Positions 34,701 through 41,267 of a DNA stretch of 41,267 bases are shown piece after piece (within the stretch, counting starts at the first letter, position 1; each line of letters begins with the position of its first letter). A model generated the notes under the pieces. It did no database searches. It worked only from the letters and a program-made list of their open reading frames with translations, and had not been told where the DNA came from. This DNA comes from Streptomyces swartbergensis. Its GTDB lineage: Bacteria; Actinomycetota; Actinomycetes; Streptomycetales; Streptomycetaceae. The translations under genes were made by a program, and so were the position numbers. Where the stretch lies: positions 27,055-68,321 of the forward strand of contig NZ_NGFN01000002.1 of the NCBI RefSeq assembly GCF_002148965.1. The letters are read 5' to 3'.

Positions 34701-37228
34701 GGCGTCGCCATCACCGTGACCCCGCCGGCCAGCGCAAGCGAGCACTCACCCGAACGCAGCGCCCGCGCCGCCCAGTGCAGCGCCACCAGGGAGGACGAGC
34801 AGGCCGTGTCGACCGTGATCGCGGGACCGCGCAGGCCGTACACGTACGAGATCCGCCCCGAGGCCACGCTGCCCGCCGAGCCCAGTCCCAGGTGCGCCTC
34901 CAACTCGTGGTAGCGGGTGGTGAACCGGGTCGAGTAGTCGGCGTACATCACGCCCACGAACACGCCGGTGTCGCTCTCGCGCACCGACGCCGGGTCGATC
35001 CCGGCCCGCTCCCACACCTCCCAGGAGGTCTCCAGAAGCAGCCGCTGCTGCGGATCCATCGCCAGCGCCTCGCGCGGCGAGATCCCGAACAGCCCGGCAT
35101 CGAACTCCGCGGCCCGGTGCAGGAATCCGCCGTGTCGCGTGTACGACGTGCCGATCCGGTCGGGGTCGGGGTCGTAGAGGGCGTCCAGGTCCCAGCCGCG
35201 GTCGGCCGGGAACTCCGAGATCGCGTCCCGTCCCCGCGACACCAACTCCCAGAGTTCATCGGGGGAGTTGACGTCACCGGGATACCGGCAGCCCATGGCG
35301 ACGATGACGACGGGATCGTCCTCGGGGGACCGGTCCTGTCCGCCGAACGCCTGCGGCCGCCGCACCGGTTCGCCCTCGAAGAGCGCCGCGCGCAGGTACC
35401 GGGTCACCTCGGCCGGCGTCGGGTGGTCGAAGACCAGCGTCGACGGCAGGCTCAGACCGGTCAGCGCGGCGAGCCGGTCCACCAGCTCGACGACGCCTAC
35501 GGATGTCATGCCGAGATCGGCGAACGGGCTGTCCGCGTCGGGCAGATCGCCCGGGGTGCGCCGGCAGACCTCTGCCGTTTCGGTGAGCACCGTTTCGCGT
35601 AGCGCACGCTCCTGGTCGTCGCGTGAGAGGAGCAGGAGCCGGTCACGCAGGACGGTGCCCGCGGCCTCGGTCGCGACCCCCGACGCGGGGGCGACCAGCT
35701 CGTGCCGGGCGATCTTGCCGGACGCGGTGCGCGGAACGGCGGCGATCTCGCGGATCTCGGCCGGCACCTTGTAGTCGGCCAGCCGTGCCCGGCACTCGGC
35801 GAGCACCTGCCGGACGTCGATCCCGTCCGGACCTGGTACGACGAAGGCGATCGGCACCTCGCCGAGCACGTCGTGCGGCACCCCCACGACCACGGCCTCG
35901 GACACGCCGGGACACTGCGACAGGGCCTGCTCGATCTCCGTCGGGTGGATGTTCTCGCCGCCGCGGATGATCAGCTCGCTGACCCGGCCGGTGAGCCGGA
36001 GATGGCCGTGCTCGACACGGCGGCCGAGGTCGCCGGTGCGGTACCAGCCGTCCCGGAGCGCGGCCGCCGTCGCCTCGGGCTGCCCGTGGTACCCGGTCAT
36101 CAGGCTCGGCCCCCGCACCCAGACCTCGCCCTCGGCGCCGTCCGGGACGTCCTCGCCGCTCCGCGGGTCGACGACGCGGACGTCCATGCCCGGGACGGGC
36201 GGACCGCAGGAACCGTCGACCCTGGGCCCCTCCGAACGGTTCACCGCGATCATGCCGCAGGTCTCCGTACTGCCGTACGCGTCCAGCAGCGGCGCCCCGA
36301 GGGTCTCCTCGACGGCCGCGCGCAACGCGGGGCCGCTCGGGGCGCCGGCCACGACGCACATCCGCAGCGCCGGCGGGGTCTCGCCGTCCGAGTCGAGCAT
36401 CCGGTGATACGTCGCGGGCACGCCGGCCAGCATGGTGAAGGGCCCGCCGAGTCCCGCGTGCGCGGTGAGCAGTTCCCGCCGCAGACCGCCCGGCGGCAGC
36501 AGTTCACCGGCGATCCGGGCGCTCGCGCCCACGGTCGTCACGCCCAGGATCGCCAGCGAGTGGCTGAAGCTGTGGAACAGCGGTAGCGGCCAGAGCAGCC
36601 GGTCGTCGGGCGACAGACCGAAGATCGTGGCGTAGCAGGCGGCCACGGACCACAACGCGGCCCGCTGCGTGGACAACACACCTTTGGGCCGGTGCGTGGT
36701 GCCGGAGGTGTAGAGCATCCAGGCCGGATCGTCGAGGCCGAGCATGTCGATCTCCGCGGACCCGTCGCCCCCGCCCTCGGCCGCGCTCCGGAACAGTTCG
36801 GCGCCGTCCGGGACCGGGCCGCTCCCGGTGACCAGGACGCCCAGACGGTCGTACGGCGGTCCCAGGCGTCGTAACCGTGCGAGGTGCGCGGCGTCGGTGA
36901 TGACGAACGCGGCGCCGCTGTCCTGGAGGAAGTGGGCCAGCTCGGCGTCGGAGGCCCGCGGATTGAGCGGGACGCCGACCATCCCGGCCCGCAGGACGGC
37001 GAGGCAGCCCTCCACCATCTCCACGCAGTTGCCGAGGCAGATCGCGACGCGGTCGCCGCGGCGCGGTCCCGTCCGGGTGAGATACGCGGCCAGCGAGCGC
37101 GTGCGCCGCTCCAGCTCGGCGTAGGTGACGCTCCGCGAGGAGTCGGAGTAGGCGACCCGGTGCGCAGCCACCTCGGCGTGCCGCCGTAAATGCTCCGGCA
37201 CCGGCCGGACGAGCTCGCCACGCCTCAT
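28754..37228 (-). CDS. Single-module type I polyketide synthase, CoA ligase-loaded, with thioesterase
   Basis: One giant protein (2824 aa). Order and rough residues: CoA-ligase-type adenylation domain 1-515 ([11 protein letters not shown] ~170, YGSTETCG ~316, YRTGDLG ~393, [21 protein letters not shown] ~503); ACP1 ([11 protein letters not shown], Ser ~571); KS ~635-1060 (TACSSS ~805, [17 protein letters not shown]); repeat linker ~1070-1195; AT ~1200-1560 (GHSVGE ~1377, HAFH ~1486, predicting malonyl-CoA); DH ([10 protein letters not shown] ~1689, DAALH ~1853); KR (GGTGALG ~2129, VLDD ~2210, predicting B type; SSVSG and NYAAAN); ACP2 (LGFDSL ~2441); TE (GRSAGG ~2669, GDH ~2791). All catalytic residues look intact; no ER. 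The ligase lacks the FAAL-type wording and resembles 4-coumarate/aryl-CoA ligases. ATG at 37228 has GGAAGG seven bases upstream. Predicted product: a starter acid extended by one or more malonyl units to a 2-enoyl acid or lactone; iteration cannot be excluded. Confidence 0.93.
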   Translation of the reverse strand: MRRGELVRPVPEHLRRHAEVAAHRVAYSDSSRSVTYAELERRTRSLAAYLTRTGPRRGDRVAICLGNCVEMVEGCLAVLRAGMVGVPLNPRASDAELAHFLQDSGAAFVITDAAHLARLRRLGPPYDRLGVLVTGSGPVPDGAELFRSAAEGGGDGSAEIDMLGLDDPAWMLYTSGTTHRPKGVLSTQRAALWSVAACYATIFGLSPDDRLLWPLPLFHSFSHSLAILGVTTVGASARIAGELLPPGGLRRELLTAHAGLGGPFTMLAGVPATYHRMLDSDGETPPALRMCVVAGAPSGPALRAAVEETLGAPLLDAYGSTETCGMIAVNRSEGPRVDGSCGPPVPGMDVRVVDPRSGEDVPDGAEGEVWVRGPSLMTGYHGQPEATAAALRDGWYRTGDLGRRVEHGHLRLTGRVSELIIRGGENIHPTEIEQALSQCPGVSEAVVVGVPHDVLGEVPIAFVVPGPDGIDVRQVLAECRARLADYKVPAEIREIAAVPRTASGKIARHELVAPASGVATEAAGTVLRDRLLLLSRDDQERALRETVLTETAEVCRRTPGDLPDADSPFADLGMTSVGVVELVDRLAALTGLSLPSTLVFDHPTPAEVTRYLRAALFEGEPVRRPQAFGGQDRSPEDDPVVIVAMGCRYPGDVNSPDELWELVSRGRDAISEFPADRGWDLDALYDPDPDRIGTSYTRHGGFLHRAAEFDAGLFGISPREALAMDPQQRLLLETSWEVWERAGIDPASVRESDTGVFVGVMYADYSTRFTTRYHELEAHLGLGSAGSVASGRISYVYGLRGPAITVDTACSSSLVALHWAARALRSGECSLALAGGVTVMATPKPFLAFSRQRGLSPDGRCKSFSAAADGTAWGEGVGLVLLERLSDARRNGHPVLAVLRGSAVNSDGASNGLAAPHGPAQRRLITRALADAGLRAGDVDAVEAHGTGTRLGDPIEAQALLATYGQGREQPLWLGSVKSNLGHTQAAAGVAGVIKMVQAMRHGELPRTLHADSPTPHVDWSAGRVELLTTPRPWPASDRPRRAGVSAFGIGGTNAHVILEEAPEKESVAAWESAVSQGAAGSPGAVVSPEAAASPKAAGSPKAAGSQGAAGSPGAVVSPGGAVSPSGAVSPSGAVSPSGAVSPGAAASPEAAGSPGVAGSPGAAASPKAAGSPEAAGCPEVAASQDATDSPETAAAPPVPWLLSAADETALRAQAGRLAAEVANRPGLSPTDVAYSLAVSRPALTHRALVPAGDRTRTLNALNAFAQGRDTPGVVRGLADPEIRTAFLFTGQGAQRPRMGAELRAAFPVFADAFDEVCRYLDDRLPQPLSAVLSAEPGSPEAALVDRTDFAQAGLFTFEVALFRLLESWGVRADRLVGHSVGELTAAHVAGVLDLPDAATLVAARGRLMQALPDGGAMVALDGSEEEVVAALAESEAQVAEVAQTAQVAVASVNGPRSVVISGAEDAVLAVAAGFEARGRRAVRLRVSHAFHSPLVAPMLEEFLSVARELTFRPPRIPIVSTVTGRLAEPSELCSPEYWARHARLPVRFADAVRRLADDGVSAYLELGPGPVLTAAATDCLADAPTRGPVLAVATRGGAYEPETLLSAVARLQVAGAAVDWAAVYAGSGARRVDLPTYAFQRQRYWLDAPRPTAAGAETLLSAAFPVPGTERTVLTGLLSLATHPWLADHVVAGRVIVPATVFVEMALRAGEEVGCGAVDELVVLSPLALPGSAGVRVQVVVGARDDDSGRRPVDVYSRPEEPAADASWIRNASGQLGRGRTARDDLTHWPPQGAEAVDLTGAYAALADAGLAYGPAFQGVGAVWRRGDDVFAEVRLPASHASEAGRFELHPALFDAALHAPLLAGTADTSTVRVPFAWSGMSLHASGATELRVRVTSSGPDTVSLTLADPSGRLVARVDSLTTRELPADRADRADRADMTDDIVRRALLFPEWAAHDLPGDGSGDADERAWAVHGPDELNLAEFLPGGLNPEVVAVTAIARATGSDPLSATHELTRRVLKVLQDWQDDPGAAGSRLVVVTRDATGPVPDLAGAAVWGLVRTAQSELPGRVVLVDVDGRPESLRMLPSAVATGEPQLRVRDGQVTVPRLAAAGGASGSGAAFDPDGTVLITGGTGALGAELARHLVAQHGVRHLLLTGRRGPQAPGAAELCGDLEELGARVGIVACDAADRAALAKVVKRCEPPLTALVHAAGVLDDGVLDSLTPERLAAVLRPKTDAAWNLHELTRDMGLSAFVLFSSVSGLLGRPGQGNYAAANSFLDALAHRRAAQGLPAVSLAWGPWEHADGMAVGQPPQHPQSRDVLVPLSTQQGMALFDAGLRSTEPVLAPILLDRAALRSGAGHLPPPLRGLVRQHRPPAAATASGGSAGSPGQMPVPGAWRKRLADMHPGEREAALVELLRADVAAVLGYPHADALPVGKSLTDLGFDSLTAVQLRNRLSMGLKLRLSAAVVFEHRTAEKLARHLLGLLDGEPAAAATTAAPEAAGAAEGAGPTGPERPAYTLSSLFRAVSAAGQPVAAMHLLVTASWALPTFTAAQGREHALSPIRRSPGGSDSDSDSGSGSGSGRPTVVYFPAYQPSLTTDGGDFPRFHRAFQDDPETLDALDALEVLEFPHPGIGAGAAVPQDRAALARTHAENVLRHVGDRPFVVVGRSAGGNVAHLVAHHLENTGRAPTGLVLLDTYHITPDNSDKDWLLSLAVPPPQDTRQPLFTGDDDSTLAAIGAYNRIFLGWSPEPIATPTLLVRAQRPTPAMATSADADDWRTSWPAAHDVVAVPGDHLTMMREHAETTVSAIRAWMDARRTKGDR
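33650..34005 (-). repeat. 18-bp tandem repeat array inside the PKS KS-AT linker
   Basis: About 20 consecutive six-residue units of the form SPxAAx ([24 protein letters not shown]) replace the usual KS-AT linker start. At the DNA level the unit is 18 bases; GGAGACACCGCCCCACTC (plus strand) occurs in near-exact tandem at about 33801-33872. The frame is kept throughout. The region is predicted to be flexible and uncharged apart from a few Lys and Glu. Confidence 0.9.
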
Positions 37229-37346
37229 GTCTCCGCCTTCCAGGTCCATCGGGCCGCAACGATGTTGAGCGTAGAGGTTGTCGACCGTCGTGGGGGCTAC
37301 TCGTACGGCCCGCCGCAGTGGCCTACGGCAGCAAGGAGGTACCCCC

Positions 37347-37886
37347 ATGGCCGGCAACGGAGCACACGTGACCACCGTCGAGAGCCCTGTCCCCGGGCAG
37401 GAGCTCTCCGGGATCGTCGGCCACCGCTTCATCTACACCTACGCCAACGGCTGGCAGTACGAGATGTACGTGAAGAACCCGACCACCATCGACTACCGGA
37501 TCCACTCCGGCATGGTGGGCGGCCGCTGGGTCAAGGACCAGCGGGTCGACCTCGTCCAACTGGACGACGACCACTACAAGATCTCCTGGAACGAGCCCAC
37601 CGGTACGTCCGTCTCCGTCAACATCATGCCGGGCAAGCGCCGCCTGCACGGCGTGATCTTCTTCCCGCGCTGGGTGGAGGAACACGGCGAACGCACCGTC
37701 GTCTACCAGAACGACCACCTCGACGAGATGCGCAAGTACCGCGACGAGGGCCCGACTTACCCGATCTACGTCGTCCCGGAATTCGCGAAGATCACCCTCT
37801 TCGAGTACGTCGGCCCCGACGACGAGACGGTCATCGCCGCAGCTCCGGGAGACCTCCCGCAGGGCTGGTCCGACCGCACCAACTGA
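37347..37886 (+). CDS. Phenolic acid decarboxylase
   Basis: Cofactor-free beta-barrel enzyme (179 aa) of the PadC/PAD family, converting p-coumaric, ferulic or caffeic acid to the vinylphenol and CO2. Family signature stretches are clear: [79 protein letters not shown]. The Tyr pair and the Glu and Arg that handle the carboxylate in PADs fall in these segments. ATG at 37347 has a near-perfect ribosome-binding site AAGGAGGT six bases upstream. It is divergent from the PKS across a 118-base gap that must hold both promoters. It may detoxify or divert phenolic acids, possibly the PKS starter. Confidence 0.93.
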   Translation: MAGNGAHVTTVESPVPGQELSGIVGHRFIYTYANGWQYEMYVKNPTTIDYRIHSGMVGGRWVKDQRVDLVQLDDDHYKISWNEPTGTSVSVNIMPGKRRLHGVIFFPRWVEEHGERTVVYQNDHLDEMRKYRDEGPTYPIYVVPEFAKITLFEYVGPDDETVIAAAPGDLPQGWSDRTN

Positions 37887-37963
37887 CCGAGGTGTGAGTC
37901 TGCGCCGCTCGGCGAAGGCGCGTCAGTGGTGGTGGCCGTGCCGGCCGAGGGTCTCGCCGCGCG

Positions 37964-38172
37964 CCGGGCATGATCGTCGTGCCGTGGCCGGACCAGACGT
38001 CGTGGCCGACGACGGTGTCGCCCCGGTTCGGCAGGCCGGTGAGCAGGTCGAAGTGCTCGGCCCAGGAGCCGCCCATGGTGGGGAAGGGGAACGTCGAGGG
38101 GCCGTCCATGCGCTGGTTGGCGCCGTTCATGACGAACCGACGAGCTGCGCCGGGGCCCGTCGAATACGTCAA
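37964..38172 (-). pseudogene. Truncated Vat/CatB-like xenobiotic acetyltransferase remnant
   Basis: The frame reads FVMNGANQRMDGPSTFPFP, SWAEHFDLLTGLPNRGDTVV, then HDVWSGHGTTIMPGA, the middle of hexapeptide-repeat acetyltransferases of the streptogramin/chloramphenicol type (their catalytic His is in the NGANHRMDG context; here it is Gln, NGANQRMDG). N-terminal and C-terminal parts are missing: the sequence loses character after IMPGA and has no start codon of quality at 38172. Non-functional. It lies between the decarboxylase and the permease, on the opposite strand. Confidence 0.7.
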
Positions 38173-38194
38173 GGCATCAAGGCATCAAGGCATC
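38171..38194. repeat. Three tandem copies of AAGGCATC
   Basis: AAGGCATC at 38171-38178, 38179-38186 and 38187-38194, exactly head to tail, located precisely where the acetyltransferase homology stops. Possibly a slippage or break-repair scar. Confidence 0.85.
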
Positions 38195-38259
38195 ACCAAC
38201 TGGTCTGCCGGGCAAGGGAGACGTTGTTCCGGTCCGTGTCGAACACCCAGGGAGCTTTC

Positions 38260-39627
38260 GTGTCCGCAACCGACAGGGATGCAGCCGGTGCGCCGGAGAG
38301 AGGGGACGACGACACCCCGCTGAGGCGTGCCATAGGCCCCAAACTGCTGATTCTGTTCGTGATCGGTGACATCCTCGGCACCGGCATCTACGCCACCACC
38401 GGTCAGGTCGCCGGCAAGGTCGGCGGGGCGCTGTGGCTGCCGTTCGTCATCGGGTTCGTCGTGGCGATCCTGACAGCCGCCTCGTACGTCGAACTCGTCG
38501 GCAAGTACCCGAAGGCGGCCGGAGCCGCGCTCTACACCCAGAAGGCGTTCCAGGTCCCGTTCCTGACCTTCATCGTCGCCTTCATGGTCATGTGCTCAGG
38601 CCTTTCCTCGGCGAGCGCGGCGGCCCGCGCCTTCAGCGGCGACTACCTGTCCGAGTTCACGGACTTCTTCCCGCCCACCCTCGTCGCGATCCTGTTCATC
38701 CTCGCCCTCGCGGCCCTGAACCTGCGAGGCGTGTCGGAGTCCGTGAAGACCAACGTGGTCCTCACCGTGGTCGAACTGACCGGTCTGCTCGTCATCCTCA
38801 CGATCGGCGCCTGGGCCGTCCTGACCGGTGACGGCGAACCCTCCCGGCTCGGTGAGTTCCAGGCGGAGGGCAGCGGTTACGCGCTGCTCACCAGCGTGCT
38901 GGGGGCGACGGCCCTCGGCTTCTTCGCCTTCGTGGGCTTCGAGGACTCCGTCAACATGGCCGAGGAGACGAAGGATCCGGTGCGGACGTTCCCGCGCGCC
39001 ATCTTCATCGGCGTCGCCGTCACTGGCACCATCTACGTCCTGGTCGCCCTGGTCTCCTCGCTGCTCGTCGACTACCGCGTGCTGGAGGACTCCAGCGGCC
39101 CGCTGCTGGAGGTCGTCAAGGCCGGCGGGATCGACTTCCCGCCCAGACTCTTCGCTCTGATCGCGCTGTTCGCGGTCACCAACTCGGCACTGATCAACAT
39201 CATGATGGCGTCCCGCCTGTGCTACGGCATGGCGAACGAGCGCATCCTGCCGCGTGCCCTGGGCCGCGTACTGCCCCGGCGCCGCACCCCGGTCGTCGGC
39301 ATCGTCTTCGTCTCGCTCCTCGCCATCGGCCTGGTCTCCACGGGGGAGATCGAGGGCCTCGGCGACACCACGGCCTTCCTCCTGCTGTGCGTCTTCGCCG
39401 TGGTCAACATCGCCGTCCTCGTCCTGCGCCGCGACCGCGTCGAGCACCAGCACTTCCGGACGCCGACCGCCCTGCCGGTGCTCGGCGCGATCACCGCCCT
39501 GATCCTGGCCAGCCCGTTGTCCGACCGGCCCGCGGAGGTCTACATCCGGGCGGGCGTACTGGTCGCCATCGGCATCGGGCTGTGGGGGCTCAACAAGGTG
39601 GTGCTGAAAGTACGTGGCGAGGCGTAA
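38260..39627 (+). CDS. APC-superfamily amino-acid permease
   Basis: Membrane carrier (455 aa, about 12 helices). The first helix has VIGDILGTGIYATTGQVAG, matching the unwound GxG(I/T)G substrate site of APC transporters, and FFAFVGFEDSVNMAEETKDP matches the conserved helix 6-7 region of the cationic amino acid/ethanolamine-type (YhdG/CAT-like) branch. GTG start at 38260 is set by GGGAG five bases upstream; the frame is open upstream through the acetyltransferase remnant but is not protein-like. It ends in a hairpin and converges on sapA. Substrate not assignable beyond amino acid or polyamine-like. Confidence 0.9.
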   Translation: MSATDRDAAGAPERGDDDTPLRRAIGPKLLILFVIGDILGTGIYATTGQVAGKVGGALWLPFVIGFVVAILTAASYVELVGKYPKAAGAALYTQKAFQVPFLTFIVAFMVMCSGLSSASAAARAFSGDYLSEFTDFFPPTLVAILFILALAALNLRGVSESVKTNVVLTVVELTGLLVILTIGAWAVLTGDGEPSRLGEFQAEGSGYALLTSVLGATALGFFAFVGFEDSVNMAEETKDPVRTFPRAIFIGVAVTGTIYVLVALVSSLLVDYRVLEDSSGPLLEVVKAGGIDFPPRLFALIALFAVTNSALINIMMASRLCYGMANERILPRALGRVLPRRRTPVVGIVFVSLLAIGLVSTGEIEGLGDTTAFLLLCVFAVVNIAVLVLRRDRVEHQHFRTPTALPVLGAITALILASPLSDRPAEVYIRAGVLVAIGIGLWGLNKVVLKVRGEA

Positions 39628-39639
39628 GCAGTACGACTG

Positions 39640-39656
39640 CCGGGCGGTACGCCCGG
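39640..39656. terminator. Hairpin between convergent permease and sapA-like genes
   Basis: CCGGGCG (39640-39646), loop GTA, CGCCCGG (39650-39656): a perfect seven-base-pair stem 12 bases after the permease stop. It can serve as a two-way terminator for the permease and the sapA-like gene. Confidence 0.65.
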
Positions 39657-39754
39657 AAACGGGCACCGGGCCACCACGGCTCCCGCGCGACGGCGGCGGG
39701 AACGTGATGGCCCGGCAGGGGGGTGTTTCAAGGTGGTTCAGGGGAGGGGCCCCG

Positions 39755-40204
39755 TCAGCGGGTGAACGTGACCCGGTGCTCCTTCAGGGCGCCGCAGTTG
39801 GAGCCGTACACCTGCACGTACACGTTCTTGATGCTGCCGCCCCAGTCGACGCAGTGGCCCTTGCCGTAGACGTAGGTCGGTCCGGCGAACGACGTGAAGC
39901 GCCCGGCGTCCTCGTGGCTTTCCTCGGTGTCGGGGACGTAGATCCACGCGGACATGTCCACGGCCGTCCCCGGGTTGTTGCGGATGGTCGTGACGCAGTT
40001 CTGCCCGTTGGCGGCGTTGTACGTCAGGTAGACGGTGCCCAGGGAACCGACGGCCGCCGAGTTCACCGTCTTGTAGGCGCTGCCGCAGACCTTCTGCGGA
40101 GTGGTGTTGGGCGCGGCGGAGGCGGGTGACGCCAGGGCGGTCGTGGTCCCCACCGTCAGCGCCGCCAAGGCCGACGCGGCCAGGACGGAACGGGTGAATC
40201 TCAT
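39755..40204 (-). CDS. sapA: Spore-associated protein A-like secreted protein
   Basis: Exported protein (149 aa). Signal peptide about 1-30 with ASA-A cleavage (MRFTRSVLAASALAALTVGT). The mature part begins APNTTPQKVCGSAYKTVNSA and contains four cysteines (KVC, QNC, GHC, SNC), consistent with two disulfides, and KGHCVDWGGSIKNVYVQVYG. This matches, as I recall it, the SapA family of Streptomyces coelicolor, which is found on the surface of spores; its function is undefined. ATG at 40204 has GGGGGA close upstream. Monocistronic, with a 575-base gap upstream for its promoter; expression in sporulating aerial hyphae is the family expectation. Confidence 0.85.
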   Translation of the reverse strand: MRFTRSVLAASALAALTVGTTTALASPASAAPNTTPQKVCGSAYKTVNSAAVGSLGTVYLTYNAANGQNCVTTIRNNPGTAVDMSAWIYVPDTEESHEDAGRFTSFAGPTYVYGKGHCVDWGGSIKNVYVQVYGSNCGALKEHRVTFTR

Positions 40205-40779
40205 ATTTCCCCCTTGCAACTCTTCGAGGTGGTTGCTCCTGCATGATGTGACCCGCCGGGCATTCAAAGGGTTGTGCGTCAGTTCGCAGGAAACCTCGGT
40301 GAGTTGGGGGCGCGAGCGCGTGAGAATCCCCTTCGGCCCGCCGGGGGCTGCGGTGACCGCCTGCCGTCTGCGCGCCGGCCGGGGACGGGCTGGCGCTTCC
40401 CCGGGCGTGGCGGTGCGCCCGAACTGCTCGACGCGGTGCGGCGGGAGGTCGGCGGCCCTGTGGCGGACCTACCGGTCTGCCCGGGGCGCAGGCATGGCGG
40501 CGGTCGGCCCCAGCCGGGGATCCGCTGCGCGGGCAGCCCGCCGAGCTTCTGCGACTCCTGGCCCCGCCTCGGCAGGAGCCCGAGCATGCCCACGCCCCGT
40601 CACCTTCACTCACGAACCGCTTACGGCACACGTGAGATGCAGAGGATCTGCTCAGGGGTGTCACACATGCTGCACATCCCCCTTCCAAAGTCTCGTTAGC
40701 GTTACGGCTCGATCCCACGTGCGAACGTGACCAGGCCACGGCCGGCGAGCCGTCGGCACAGCAAGATCGGGAAGACCAC
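40205..40779. other. 575-base divergent intergenic region
   Basis: Between the sapA-like gene (minus) and the zinc-ribbon gene (plus). It should contain both promoters. Frames here are Arg/Pro-rich and not convincing as protein. The AT-richer stretch TCTCGTTAGCGTTACGG at about 40690-40710, some 75 bases before the zinc-ribbon start, is the most promoter-like part I see; no firm consensus. Confidence 0.4.
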
Positions 40780-41267
40780 ATGGACTACTGCTCCTCGTGC
40801 CGTAGGCACCTCAACGGCGCCTTGGTCTGCCCGGGGTGCGGCGCCTACGCCCCGGACATCGACCCCTCCGCCGCCGACGGCCGTACCGGCCCGGCCCCAG
40901 GGGAGTACCCGGCCGCCTCCGGCGCATGGCGCGACGGGAGCGTGTGGGACGACGGGAGTGTGTGGGAGACGAACCGCGCCGACACGCGTGAGTTCCCTCT
41001 CGCGTACACCGGCTCGTCCGGCGGCCACGAGACCCTGGGCACCGACCCGTCCGGGGGGCACGAGAGCCCGGACACGGACCCGTCCGACGGACACGAGGCC
41101 GCCGGCGCCACCGGGTCCGACGGTTACCAGGTCCCGCAGCAGGGGCGCGCGGCGCGGCGTCGTCAGATGGCCCGCTGGAAGAAGAGCCAGCGCCGGGCCG
41201 TGGTGGCGACCGCCGTCGCACTCGTCGGCGGCGGTCTCACCGTCGCCGCCATGAAGGGCGACTCGAC
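40780..41267 (+). CDS. SCO2400-like zinc-ribbon membrane-anchored protein, 3' end missing
   Basis: Runs off the window (162 codons seen). N-terminal zinc ribbon MDYCSSCRRHLNGALVCPGC with Cys 4, 7, 17 and 20. A long acidic, Gly/Ser-rich, disordered region contains three GGHE/DGHE-type repeats (GSSGGHETLGTDPSGGHESP, DTDPSDGHEAAG). Then comes a basic segment RRRQMARWKKSQRR and the start of a hydrophobic helix VVATAVALVGGGLTVAAM. This layout matches streptomycete proteins labelled SCO2400 family, function unknown. The ATG is supported by the conserved MDYCSSC start and a GGGAAG about five bases upstream. Confidence 0.82.
   Translation, partial: MDYCSSCRRHLNGALVCPGCGAYAPDIDPSAADGRTGPAPGEYPAASGAWRDGSVWDDGSVWETNRADTREFPLAYTGSSGGHETLGTDPSGGHESPDTDPSDGHEAAGATGSDGYQVPQQGRAARRRQMARWKKSQRRAVVATAVALVGGGLTVAAMKGDS

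Noticed and set aside
40274..40699. Plus-strand open frame of 141 codons in the gap upstream of the zinc-ribbon gene
   Set aside because: Composition is Arg/Gly/Pro-rich with no domain pattern and no ribosome-binding site; typical of chance frames in GC-rich DNA.
1..41267. tRNA, rRNA, CRISPR arrays, insertion sequences or phage attachment sites
   Set aside because: No transposase-like frame, no terminal inverted repeats with target duplication, no regularly spaced repeats with unique spacers, and no cloverleaf noticed; a tRNAscan or IS search would be the decisive check.

Overview
The window is high-GC actinobacterial DNA and almost certainly from a Streptomyces: GC-rich third codon positions, frequent GTG starts, many ATGA/GTGA start-stop overlaps, a spore-associated SapA-like secreted protein, a zinc-ribbon protein of the SCO2400 type, a terpene synthase/P450 pair and a modular polyketide synthase. 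Patchy accessory content and several decayed genes suggest a chromosome arm. Everything here is read from sequence; no database search was run.

Layout. 1-5244: tail of an iron-siderophore type ABC system (FecCD permease, ATPase) translationally coupled to two exporter-fold half-transporters. 5252-6242: leucine-rich-repeat protein and a doubtful small ORF (minus). 6548-11007: MMPL-family transporter followed by an OmpR-type response regulator and its histidine kinase, closed by a hairpin. 11084-22165: catabolic island. A GntR and a LysR regulator are divergent; a plus-strand operon follows (tartrate-dehydrogenase-like enzyme, hydantoinase-remnant fusion, MFS carrier, D-2-hydroxyacid dehydrogenase, AtuA-like protein, DUF4387-like protein, HSL-type esterase), converging on a minus-strand operon (MmgE/PrpD protein, decayed ORF, alpha/beta hydrolase). 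22480-24891: P450 plus class I terpene synthase. 25002-26673: SigE-like sigma factor with a membrane partner, and a small secreted repeat protein. 27114-28241: TetR regulator and PaaI-like thioesterase behind a 27-bp palindrome. 28317-28642: gene debris. 28754-37228: one large single-module PKS (CoA ligase-ACP-KS-AT-DH-KR-ACP-TE), divergent from a phenolic acid decarboxylase (37347-37886). 37964-38194: acetyltransferase debris. 38260-39627: amino-acid permease. 39755-40204: SapA-like protein. 40780-end: start of the zinc-ribbon protein.

How parts may work together. In the catabolic island, an imported hydroxy-acid or its ester could be hydrolysed (two hydrolases), dehydrated or isomerised (MmgE/PrpD; AtuA/DUF4387 pair) and oxidised (TtuC-like and D-2-hydroxyacid dehydrogenases). 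A repeated 8-bp palindrome (GCTRYAGC) lies in the gntR-lysR gap and three times ahead of the MmgE/PrpD gene, which points to common control by the GntR protein. The substrate is unknown, and this is my best candidate for an undescribed pathway. The second candidate is the PKS: its loading domain looks like a 4-coumarate/aryl-CoA-ligase-type adenylation domain, it has one malonyl-type extension module with KR and DH and its own thioesterase, and its divergent neighbour acts on hydroxycinnamic acids. A cinnamate-like starter is an inference, not shown.
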